Source: Pseudomonadota bacterium (GTDB taxonomy: Bacteria > Pseudomonadota > Gammaproteobacteria > Steroidobacterales > Woeseiaceae). Taken from it: 9,952 nucleotides of DNA. The stretch spans positions 1-9,952 of the forward strand of contig JADFGH010000054.1 of the NCBI GenBank assembly GCA_022567775.1. Direction: 5' to 3'. The notes beneath the pieces were generated by a model. It was not told the DNA's origin, searched no databases, and saw only the letters and a program-made list of their open reading frames with translations. Below are positions 1-6,356 of the stretch, piece after piece (the stretch's first letter is position 1; every line of letters begins with the position of its first letter). The position numbers and the translations under genes were made by a program.

Positions 1-165
1 TCTCTGAGTGTCGGGGTTGCCACGATGTCGGATACCATCAATAACGCCGAGGAACTCCTCGGGCTGGCCGACAAAGCGGTGTATAAAGCGAAGGAATCCG
101 GCAGGGACAGAACCGTAATTTGCCGCAGTGACAATGAAATGGAGGACGTATCAGCGGATGAGTGA
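1..165 (+). CDS. C-terminal fragment of a GGDEF-domain protein (diguanylate cyclase-like)
   Basis: An open frame enters from the left edge and ends at TGA 163-165; only the last 54 residues are present. They begin SLSVGVATM, the strand late in a GGDEF domain (consensus S-x-G-V/I-A), followed by a helix with LADKAVYKAKESGRDR, matching the conserved ADxALYxAKxxGRN end of the domain. About 13 acidic or polar residues follow with no further domain. GGDEF enzymes make cyclic di-GMP from two GTP, but the GGDEF catalytic motif, any inhibitory site and the sensor part lie outside the window, so activity cannot be judged. It ends 44 nt before the next gene on the same strand and shows no functional link to the Kdo genes. 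Confident of the domain, not of catalysis. Confidence 0.85.
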   Translation, partial: SLSVGVATMSDTINNAEELLGLADKAVYKAKESGRDRTVICRSDNEMEDVSADE

Positions 166-209
166 TAAATTATAGGGTTGAGCTTGGAACGGAAACGGGA
201 AAATAACAG

Positions 210-1226
210 ATGTCTGAGACAATGAACAAGCAAATCCGCCTGGCCAGCCGCCCGTCAGGCTGGGTGACCGAGGAAAATTTCACGGTGACCGAAGAAGCGC
301 TGCCGGATCCGGGTGACGGCCAGCTCCTTGTGCGAAATATTTTCATGTCCGTCGACCCATACATGCGCGGACGAATGAACGACACGAAGTCCTACGTGCC
401 ACCGTTTCAGATCGGCGAGGTCTTGCAGGCCGGCATCGTTGGCCAGGTTGTTTCGAGCAACAATGCGGACTTTGCAGAAAGCGACTATGTCGTTGGCATG
501 CTCGGCTGGGAAAACTATTCCATTAGTGACGGTGCACAACTGCGAAAAATCGAGACAGGTGCAATACCGTTGTCCTATCACCTCGGCATCCTTGGTATGC
601 CGGGCATGACCGCCTATGTTGGACTGCACACTATCGCTCAGGCGCAAGCTGAAGATAGTGTGTTCGTATCCGCAGCGTCGGGGGCCGTCGGCAGTGTTGT
701 TGGCCAGCTTGCGAAAATTCACGGCTGTCGCGTCGCCGGGTGTGCCGGTTCCGATGACAAGGTTGCTTTACTGACTGACGAGCTCGGTTTTGATGCTGCA
801 TTCAACTATCGCAACAGCAAATCGCTGCCGGGAAGTTTTGCCGAGGTTTGCCCCGATGGCATCGACGTCAATTTCGAAAATGTCGGCGGGGAGATTTTCG
901 AAGCAGCACTGTGGAGCATGCGTGATTTCGGACGCGTTGCGCTGTGCGGCATGATCTCAAACTACAACGATGAGCAACTGCAACCGGGCCCGCGCGGGAT
1001 GATGGTGATTATCGGCCGGCGGCTGCGGATCCAGGGTTTCATCGTCACGGACCACCCGGAGGCCTGCCAGGAATATGCTGTAAAAGCTGCCGGCTGGCTG
1101 GCCGAGGGCAAATTGCAGTATCGCGAGACGATTGCGGAAGGGATCGAAAATGCCCCGGGCGCCTTCATAAACATGCTCAAGGGCGGCAACACGGGCAAGC
1201 AAATCGTGCAGCTCGCCGCAGCCTGA
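210..1226 (+). CDS. NADP-dependent zinc-free oxidoreductase, CurA / leukotriene B4 dehydrogenase type
   Basis: The 338-residue product has the length and layout of zinc-independent medium-chain reductases of the CurA/YncB and leukotriene B4 12-hydroxydehydrogenase group, which reduce the C=C bond of alpha,beta-unsaturated carbonyls with NADPH in the cytoplasm. Seen: MSVDPYMRGRM (residues 46-56), a family hallmark; GILGMPGMTAYVGL (about 126-139); the Rossmann loop AASGAVGS (155-162); NFENVGGE (221-228), equivalent to the D/E-N-V-G-G motif; and GFIVTDH (276-282). The zinc-ligand cysteines of true alcohol dehydrogenases are missing. The start at 210 has only a weak purine-rich ribosome site; an ATG at 222 is an alternative that would lose four residues. 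It ends 2 nt before the nucleotidyltransferase gene, so the two may be co-transcribed. Family assignment is firm; the physiological substrate is unknown. Confidence 0.9.
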   Translation: MSETMNKQIRLASRPSGWVTEENFTVTEEALPDPGDGQLLVRNIFMSVDPYMRGRMNDTKSYVPPFQIGEVLQAGIVGQVVSSNNADFAESDYVVGMLGWENYSISDGAQLRKIETGAIPLSYHLGILGMPGMTAYVGLHTIAQAQAEDSVFVSAASGAVGSVVGQLAKIHGCRVAGCAGSDDKVALLTDELGFDAAFNYRNSKSLPGSFAEVCPDGIDVNFENVGGEIFEAALWSMRDFGRVALCGMISNYNDEQLQPGPRGMMVIIGRRLRIQGFIVTDHPEACQEYAVKAAGWLAEGKLQYRETIAEGIENAPGAFINMLKGGNTGKQIVQLAAA

Positions 1227-1228
1227 CA

Positions 1229-2155
1229 ATGGAAAAAAATCATAAACCAACTTTGGTTGTCCTGGCGGCCGGGATGGGAAGCCGCTTCGGTGGCCTGAAG
1301 CAACTGGAGCCCTTGAGCGCGGACGGCAACATCCTTATCGAGTATTCCGTATTCGACGCCATTCGTGCAGGCTTCGACAAAGTCGTCTTCATTGTGCGGA
1401 AGTCCTTTGCTGATGAGTTTGCGAAATTGGTTGAAGACCTGACGAAGCACGTAACCGTCGAATATGCGTTCCAGGATGAGTATGAGCCGCCGGGCATCGA
1501 TTTGCCCGACCGCGATAAACCCTGGGGCACCGGCCATGCTTTGCTTGCCGCGGAGCATCTGATTGCCGAACCGATGGCAGTCATCAACGCCGACGACTTT
1601 TACGGATCATCAGCTTATGCGACGGCAGCGGAATTCCTGCGTGCGCAATCAACGGACTCGAGCCATTACGGCATGTTGGGATATTCCTTACGCAACGTAT
1701 TGTCCACGCATGGCAGTGTTTCGCGCGGCCTGTGCCAGCTTACAGACAATGGCCAGCTGTCATCCATTCTTGAGCACACAAAGGTCTATGATGCTGAAGG
1801 GGAGATTATCAGTGAGGACGAACGGGGCGAAAAAACCGTCTTATCTGAATCGCAGCTTGCATCAATGAACTTCTGGTTGTTCACGCCGACATTTTTCCCG
1901 TTCCTGTACGCAGAGATGCGGATTTTCGCCGCAGAACATCGGAATGAACAGACTGCTGAATTCCTGTTGCCGGATATCGTCGGCACGCTTTTGCGTAGCG
2001 GTGAAGTCACTGCAGACTGTCTGCCCCATGACGATACCTGGTTCGGCATGACCTACCCCGAAGACCGCGAAAGTGCGGTGTCTGCCATCGGCAAGATGCA
2101 TGATGACGAGATCTATCCGACACCGCTCTGGGGTGAGGAAAAAACCGATCTCTGA
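1229..2155 (+). CDS. Sugar-1-phosphate nucleotidyltransferase (NTP_transferase family)
   Basis: The 308-residue protein opens with a nucleotidyltransferase Rossmann-like fold: LAAGMGSRFGGLKQ (12-25) is the nucleotide-binding G-x-G-x-R...K signature, WGTGHAL (99-105) is the base-binding stretch, and NADDFYG (120-126) carries the metal-binding aspartate. The family joins a sugar 1-phosphate to a nucleoside triphosphate, releasing pyrophosphate. There is no left-handed beta-helix acyltransferase repeat, so it is not a full GlmU. It starts 2 nt after the oxidoreductase stop with no clear ribosome site, implying translational coupling, and its end overlaps the next gene by about 23 nt. That next gene is an anomeric-kinase-like protein, so the pair probably converts a free sugar to sugar-1-P and then to NDP-sugar. 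AmgK/MurU of Pseudomonas cell-wall recycling is a functional parallel. Which sugar and which nucleotide cannot be read from the sequence. Confidence 0.85.
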   Translation: MEKNHKPTLVVLAAGMGSRFGGLKQLEPLSADGNILIEYSVFDAIRAGFDKVVFIVRKSFADEFAKLVEDLTKHVTVEYAFQDEYEPPGIDLPDRDKPWGTGHALLAAEHLIAEPMAVINADDFYGSSAYATAAEFLRAQSTDSSHYGMLGYSLRNVLSTHGSVSRGLCQLTDNGQLSSILEHTKVYDAEGEIISEDERGEKTVLSESQLASMNFWLFTPTFFPFLYAEMRIFAAEHRNEQTAEFLLPDIVGTLLRSGEVTADCLPHDDTWFGMTYPEDRESAVSAIGKMHDDEIYPTPLWGEEKTDL

Positions 2156-3242
2156 TATTCGGGAAATCGCCACGCAATTCGAATTGGGCGGGACATTGAT
2201 TGCCGCAGATCGCTACGGGCGCGGTCACATCAATGACACTTACCTGGTCCTTGTTGGAAGAAACGGTGGCGAAACGCGTTTCATACTTCAACGCATCAAC
2301 CAACACGTTTTCCGCGACCCTGAGTCATTGATGGAGAATATACGGCGCATCACCGAGCACCTGAGATCGAAGATCACGGGAAGCCGCAGCTGTTTGTCCC
2401 TCGTACCGGCAAATGACGGCAGCTACTTTTTCCTTGATGAGGAAGCCGGGTACTGGCGCGCATACCAGTTTATCGAGGGTGCAAGTAGCTACGACGGAGT
2501 GGCAAATACGACACAGGCCAGGGAGGCCGCCGCCATGTTCGGGCGGTTCCAAAGCCTGCTTGGTGATCTCCCAGGACCCCGGTTACACGAGACGATTCCC
2601 AACTTTCACAACACGCCGGCAAGGTTTCGGCAATTTCACGAGGTCCTTGAGCGGGACGCGCATGACCGCGCAAGGCATTGCGCTGCGGAAATCGATTGTG
2701 CGCTGGCGTACGAGGAGGCCGCCGGTGCGCTGCAGGCCCTGCAGGATGCCGGCGAAATCCCGGAACGGATCGCACACAACGATACCAAGCTCAATAACGT
2801 GATGTTCGATGAGCACAGCGATAAGGCAATATGCGTCATCGATCTGGACACGGTGATGCCCGGTTCTGTCTTGTACGACTTCGGGGATCTCGTTCGCACC
2901 GCAGCGACGCCCACTGCTGAAGATGAAACGGACCTTTCAACGGTCAGGATGCGCATGGATTATTATGAGGCGCTGGTGGAAGGTTATCTCAGCACGGCGA
3001 TGGGTTTCCTGACCGAAACAGAGGTTGGGAATTTATCCATGGCTGGCAAGGTCATCACGATCGAAACCGGGGTAAGATTTCTTACGGATTACCTGTCGGG
3101 TGACGAGTACTTCAGAATTCACCGGGCAGACCAAAACCTGGACAGATGCAGAGCGCAATTTGCGTTGGCGGCATCTATCGACGGGCAATTCGACAAGATG
3201 CTAAAAGTGGTGGACAGCGTTGCTTATCGCTCAGAAAGCTGA
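2133..3242 (+). CDS. APH-fold sugar kinase resembling N-acetylhexosamine 1-kinase (NahK/LnpB)
   Basis: A phosphotransferase of the aminoglycoside-phosphotransferase/choline-kinase fold. I prefer GTG 2133 as start: it gives 369 residues, close to NahK (about 360), and begins just before the first family-like segment. An in-frame ATG at 2073 would add 20 residues lying wholly inside the upstream gene. Numbered from GTG 2133, YGRGHINDTY (28-37) and FILQRINQHVF (50-60) match the N-lobe signature of NahK-type kinases; HNDTKLNN (215-222) is the catalytic loop with its aspartate and asparagine; VIDLDTVMPGS (235-245) holds the metal-binding aspartate; and DFGDLVR (249-255) follows. NahK phosphorylates the anomeric hydroxyl of GlcNAc or GalNAc with ATP. 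The partner nucleotidyltransferase immediately upstream supports a salvage or activation role. The 3' end overlaps kdsB, on the opposite strand, by 12 nt. Sugar specificity is inferred. Confidence 0.82.
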   Translation: MRKKPISDIREIATQFELGGTLIAADRYGRGHINDTYLVLVGRNGGETRFILQRINQHVFRDPESLMENIRRITEHLRSKITGSRSCLSLVPANDGSYFFLDEEAGYWRAYQFIEGASSYDGVANTTQAREAAAMFGRFQSLLGDLPGPRLHETIPNFHNTPARFRQFHEVLERDAHDRARHCAAEIDCALAYEEAAGALQALQDAGEIPERIAHNDTKLNNVMFDEHSDKAICVIDLDTVMPGSVLYDFGDLVRTAATPTAEDETDLSTVRMRMDYYEALVEGYLSTAMGFLTETEVGNLSMAGKVITIETGVRFLTDYLSGDEYFRIHRADQNLDRCRAQFALAASIDGQFDKMLKVVDSVAYRSES

Positions 3243-3989
3243 CACTGACTTCAGAGCATTTTCGACAGCAGCAATATCTTCCTCGGTATCCACCCCCGGT
3301 CCGGGGCGGACAGACGCGCGGCCGACGCGTACCGTAATACCGAGCCACAACGCACGCAATTGTTCGAGCTTCTCGCATTGCTCCATGTCGCATGGCCCGG
3401 CAGCGATCAATTGCCGCAGCACAGCGCACCGGTAAGCATAAATACCGTGGTGACGCAGGGCTGTCTGCATCGTAAGCTTATCCGTGTGCTCGTCGCGAGA
3501 GTGGGGGATCGGCGCACGGCTGAAATAAAGTGCGTTGTCATGCTGATCAATAACGATCTTGGCAACGTTGGGGTTGCGCAAATCCTCGTCCGTCTCCATC
3601 GGGCTCGCCAGTGTACCCATACCCACCGAGTCGTCCTCCAGCAATGCGGCGCATTCGTCGATGAGCACCGGTGGGAGCAGGGGCTCGTCACCCTGCAGGT
3701 TCACGACCACCAGGTCATCGGGCCATGATTGCAGTTCGCAAACTTCAGCCAGACGCTCGGTTCCGGAATGATGGTCTGCGCTGGTCATGCAGACATTAGC
3801 GCCGAAACCCCGGGTGGTCGCCTCGATTCGCTCGTCGTCTGTGGCAATCCACACTTCGTCCGCCTTGCTTTGCATAGCAAGACGGTGCACGTGCTGAATC
3901 ATCGGCTCGCCCGCGATCGGACGAAGCGGTTTGCCGGGCAGCCGCACAGATGCATAACGTGCCGGGATGACGACAACAAAATTCTTCAT
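3231..3989 (-). CDS. kdsB: 3-deoxy-manno-octulosonate cytidylyltransferase (CMP-Kdo synthetase)
   Basis: KdsB activates Kdo with CTP to CMP-Kdo in the cytoplasm, the donor for WaaA. The 252-residue length is typical. Seen in order: IPARYASVRLPGKPL (9-23), the CTP-binding signature; an IATDDERI stretch; SADHHSGTERLAEV, the conserved H-x-S-G-T-E-R-L segment; VVNLQGDEPL; YFSRAPIPHSRD; HHGIYAYR; and EKLEQLRALW, followed by GVDTEEDI near the C-terminus. All of these match canonical KdsB of Gram-negative bacteria, and no key motif is missing. The ATG at 3987-3989 puts IPAR at the usual distance from the N-terminus; only a weak GAAG precedes it. It is the only Kdo gene on the minus strand, divergent from waaA, and its 3' end overlaps the kinase gene tail-to-tail by 12 nt. 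KdsB enzymes can also take 8-amino-Kdo, so this gene does not exclude a modified Kdo. Confidence 0.96.
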   Translation of the reverse strand: MKNFVVVIPARYASVRLPGKPLRPIAGEPMIQHVHRLAMQSKADEVWIATDDERIEATTRGFGANVCMTSADHHSGTERLAEVCELQSWPDDLVVVNLQGDEPLLPPVLIDECAALLEDDSVGMGTLASPMETDEDLRNPNVAKIVIDQHDNALYFSRAPIPHSRDEHTDKLTMQTALRHHGIYAYRCAVLRQLIAAGPCDMEQCEKLEQLRALWLGITVRVGRASVRPGPGVDTEEDIAAVENALKSVSAF

Positions 3990-4141
3990 GCTTATTGCTT
4001 CACTGCAGCAAATACTGTTCTGATGGTGAAACCCGAGCTTAGCCGGAAACCGGCAAATATGTCAGCGCAGGCCGTCTTTTTGTTGAGCTGTGCAACTATA
4101 AACGGCACTGTTATCATCATGAATCGCTGCGTGCCCTGAAT
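3990..4141. promoter_or_regulatory. Divergent intergenic region between kdsB and waaA
   Basis: This 152-nt gap separates the start codons of two divergently transcribed genes and must hold the control signals for kdsB (leftward) and probably for the waaA series (rightward). For the rightward promoter a TATAAA at 4097-4102 makes a fair -10 box; the matching -35 position, 17 nt upstream, is a poor GTCTTT. I find no convincing leftward promoter. A short inverted repeat, GCCGG-AAA-CCGGC (4042-4054), lies in the middle and could be an operator or a small hairpin. Promoter calls by eye are weak. Confidence 0.35.
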
Positions 4142-5437
4142 GTGCTGATACTGGACCTTGCCTACCTGCTGGTATTCATTTTGCTGTCACCGCTGTGGCT
4201 GCTGATGCTGGTCTTGAAGCCTGCTTTTCGTGCCGGGCTGCGCGAGCGCTTCATACCGGCTGAGGTCGCGGACCCTGCAGGCAGTACGGTCTGGCTGCAC
4301 GGGTCATCCGCCGGTGAAATTGACTTACTGCGCCCGTTGGTCGGCCGGATCGCAGAACGGTTCCCCGACAGCAGAATTGTTATTTCCGCGTTCGCCATCT
4401 CCGGGTATACGTTTGCCAGGAAGGCATTCCCGGATCATCGGGTAATCTACTTTCCGGCAGATCTGGCGTTCATCATTCGACGATTTTTTCGCGTATTGAA
4501 CCCGGTCCTGATTATCGTCGTGGAATCCGAGTTCTGGCCCAATTTCTTCGCCGTGGCGGAGCGGTCGAAAATTCCGCTGTGTGTTCTGAACGGCAAGATG
4601 TCGGCGAAATCGTTCCGGTCTTACAGGAGAACCGGCCTGATTCCCTGGGCGTTACGGAAAGCGTCCCTGTTCGCGGTGCAAACCGAAAATCATGCGGCCC
4701 GATTCCGGGGCCTCGGAGTTGCCGCCGCATCGATTCACGTGACGGGCAATATGAAGTACGACCTGGGCGACGATACTGACGGCAGCGAAGAAAGGCGAAA
4801 ACTGCGTGCGCAGTATGGTCTCAGCGATGAGATGCTGGTCTGGATCGGCGGCAGCATTCACCGCGGTGAAGACGAGGCGCTGGCCTGGGTACAGAGTCAG
4901 CTCGTCAGCGACGAATGCCAGCTGCAACTGGTGATCGTGCCGCGCTATCCGACTGAAGCGCCCGCCATCGTCGACGTATTCGATAGACTGGGGCTCAAAG
5001 CGGTGTGCAAGACCGAATTATCCGGCAATGGAGGAACAGTTTTCAGTGATCCACGGCGCGTGCTGGTCGTCGACACAATCGGCGATCTGAAACGGTATTA
5101 CGCGATGTCCGACATCGCATACGTCGGCGGCAGCCTGCATTTCCGGGGCAGTAACAAGGGCGGCCATAATCTTATGGAACCGGCAATTCTGGGTGTTGCT
5201 CCGCTGTTCGGACCCTATAATTTCAGTTTCTCGGAAACGGTCCGGGCACTGCTGGAGGGTGATGCCGGGATGCTGGTGCACGACCGGGAAGAGATTGTCA
5301 GCGCGCTCCGCGGGTTCCTCGACAATCCGGGCAGCGCCGCGGAGATTGGCGCCAAAGCACGGCAGATCATCCTTGATAATCGTGGCGCTACAGACCTGAA
5401 TTTCGCGCTGATCGAGGCCGCTATCAGCGGCCGCTGA
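4142..5437 (+). CDS. waaA: 3-deoxy-D-manno-octulosonic acid transferase (Kdo transferase)
   Basis: WaaA moves Kdo from CMP-Kdo onto lipid IVA at the cytoplasmic face of the inner membrane; it is a GT30, GT-B-fold enzyme. The 431 residues fit the family (about 425). Residues 4-26 form a hydrophobic anchor. HGSSAGE (53-59) holds the catalytic-base glutamate (E59) in a form of the usual H-x-V-S-V-G-E; VESEFWPN (127-134) matches the METELWPN segment; TGNMKYD (201-207) ends the N-terminal domain. The C-terminal domain has GGSIHRGEDEA, IVPRYP, VVDTIGDLKRYYAMSD, YVGGSL and GGHNLMEPA, the CMP-Kdo site. The GTG start at 4142 is the first usable one that yields the anchor; no clear ribosome site precedes it. 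GSSAGE and several loops differ from enterobacterial WaaA, so it is a divergent member. Whether it adds one Kdo or more cannot be read from the sequence. Confidence 0.93.
   Translation: MLILDLAYLLVFILLSPLWLLMLVLKPAFRAGLRERFIPAEVADPAGSTVWLHGSSAGEIDLLRPLVGRIAERFPDSRIVISAFAISGYTFARKAFPDHRVIYFPADLAFIIRRFFRVLNPVLIIVVESEFWPNFFAVAERSKIPLCVLNGKMSAKSFRSYRRTGLIPWALRKASLFAVQTENHAARFRGLGVAAASIHVTGNMKYDLGDDTDGSEERRKLRAQYGLSDEMLVWIGGSIHRGEDEALAWVQSQLVSDECQLQLVIVPRYPTEAPAIVDVFDRLGLKAVCKTELSGNGGTVFSDPRRVLVVDTIGDLKRYYAMSDIAYVGGSLHFRGSNKGGHNLMEPAILGVAPLFGPYNFSFSETVRALLEGDAGMLVHDREEIVSALRGFLDNPGSAAEIGAKARQIILDNRGATDLNFALIEAAISGR
5424..5437. repeat. 14-bp perfect palindrome at the waaA stop codon
   Basis: TCAGCGGCCGCTGA is its own reverse complement and includes the waaA stop. 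In RNA it would fold as a 5-bp stem with a GGCC loop, followed 8 nt later by only four T, which is too weak for a confident intrinsic terminator. It could be a weak attenuator between waaA and kdsA, or chance in GC-rich coding sequence. Confidence 0.3.
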
Positions 5438-5503
5438 ACTTGCCCTTTTCGGCGCAGCAGTTCACGATACGCCCGTCCAGCAACACCGGAAGCGCCAGTA
5501 CCC

Positions 5504-6340
5504 ATGAAAGCCGTCAAACACGTCAATGTGGCCGGAATCGACTGCGGATCGGATGACCTGTTCCTGATCAGCGGGCCGTGCGTCATCGAGGAAGAATCGA
5601 TGATGATGAAAACGGCGGAGCGCCTGAAGAAAATCAGCGAGAAGCTCGATTTGCCGCTCATATTCAAGTCATCGTTTACCAAGGACAATCGCAGCTCGCT
5701 GGACTATTTCCAGGGACCTGGTCTTGAAGAGGGTATGCGCATCCTGGGGCGAATCAAGAGTGAAATCGGCCTGCCGGTGCTAACCGACATTCACTATCCG
5801 GAGCATGCCGCGCCGGCTGCCGAGGTCGTCGACATCCTGCAGATTCCGGCGTACCTCTGTATGCAAACTGAACTTGTGACTACGGCGGCGAAGACGGGCG
5901 CCGTTATCAATCTGAAACACGGTCAGTTTATTGCGCCCGAAAACATGATCAAGCCGGTGCAGAAGATCGAGGCGGTTGGCGGCGACAAAATCATCCTGAC
6001 GGAACGCGGCTATACTTTCGGTTACAACGACCTGGTCGTCGATCCGCGCAGCTTCTTCATGCTCAGGGAAGCAGGTTACCCGGTCGTGTTCGATATCACG
6101 CATACGATCAGGAAATACGGAATTCCCAGCAAGGACGCTCGCGGCGGCACACGCCAGTACCTGAATGTACTTGCCAGGTCGGGCGTGGCTGCCGGGGTGG
6201 ATGGGATTTTTGTCGAGGCGCATCCGCATCCACCTGATGCCCTGTGTGATGCCGCCAGCCAGTACTACCTGGATGACCTGGAAGAATTCCTGACCCCCTT
6301 AATCGAAATTCACCAGCTGGTACGAAAATTACCGCACTGA
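5504..6340 (+). CDS. kdsA: 3-deoxy-8-phosphooctulonate synthase (Kdo-8-P synthase), metal-dependent type
   Basis: KdsA condenses phosphoenolpyruvate with D-arabinose 5-phosphate to Kdo 8-phosphate in the cytoplasm. The 278 residues match the family. Seen: ISGPCVIEE (22-30), FKSSFTKDNRSS (54-65), GPGLEEGM (71-78), VLTDIHYPE (92-100), LQIPAYLCMQT (112-122), LTERGYTFGYNDLVVD (165-180), FDITHT (196-201) and FVEAHPHP (236-243). Cys26 sits where E. coli KdsA has asparagine; with His200, Glu238 and Asp249 it completes the four-ligand set of the metal-dependent class, typified by Aquifex. At 137-141 it reads LKHGQ, with histidine where the enzymes I know have a second lysine (KKPQF/KKGQF); this may tune PEP or metal binding. 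The gene starts 66 nt after waaA, preceded by GGAAG 11 nt before ATG. It ends 16 nt before the aldolase-CBS gene, which fits supply of its substrate. Confidence 0.95.
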   Translation: MKAVKHVNVAGIDCGSDDLFLISGPCVIEEESMMMKTAERLKKISEKLDLPLIFKSSFTKDNRSSLDYFQGPGLEEGMRILGRIKSEIGLPVLTDIHYPEHAAPAAEVVDILQIPAYLCMQTELVTTAAKTGAVINLKHGQFIAPENMIKPVQKIEAVGGDKIILTERGYTFGYNDLVVDPRSFFMLREAGYPVVFDITHTIRKYGIPSKDARGGTRQYLNVLARSGVAAGVDGIFVEAHPHPPDALCDAASQYYLDDLEEFLTPLIEIHQLVRKLPH

Positions 6341-6345
6341 TCTGC

Positions 6346-6350
6346 AAGGA
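6346..6350 (+). promoter_or_regulatory. Ribosome binding site for the aldolase-CBS gene
   Basis: AAGGA lies 6 nt before the ATG at 6357. This is a standard Shine-Dalgarno spacing, and it fixes the start that places the MELYLD strand, with its conserved aspartate, at the very N-terminus as in fructose-6-phosphate aldolase. Confidence 0.6.
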
Positions 6351-6356
6351 CCAAAG

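Noticed and set aside
166..209. AT-rich stretch (TGATAAATTATAG) as a promoter for the oxidoreductase gene
   Set aside because: A -10-like element can be drawn, but no acceptable -35 hexamer lies at the right distance, and the 44-nt gap allows simple read-through from the GGDEF gene.
210..1226. The CurA-type oxidoreductase as the missing alcohol dehydrogenase of an amino-Kdo route
   Set aside because: Its motifs are those of zinc-free enoyl-type reductases, it is separated from the Kdo series by other genes, and it does not resemble KdnB-type dehydrogenases.
4119..4139. Six-codon frame MNRCVP ending just before the waaA start
   Set aside because: It is too short to judge as a leader peptide, has no ribosome site of its own that I can see, and lacks any repeated regulatory codon.
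5215..5688. Minus-strand frame of 157 codons across the waaA-kdsA junction
   Set aside because: It overlaps the conserved ends of both genes and has low-information composition; nothing supports it as a gene.
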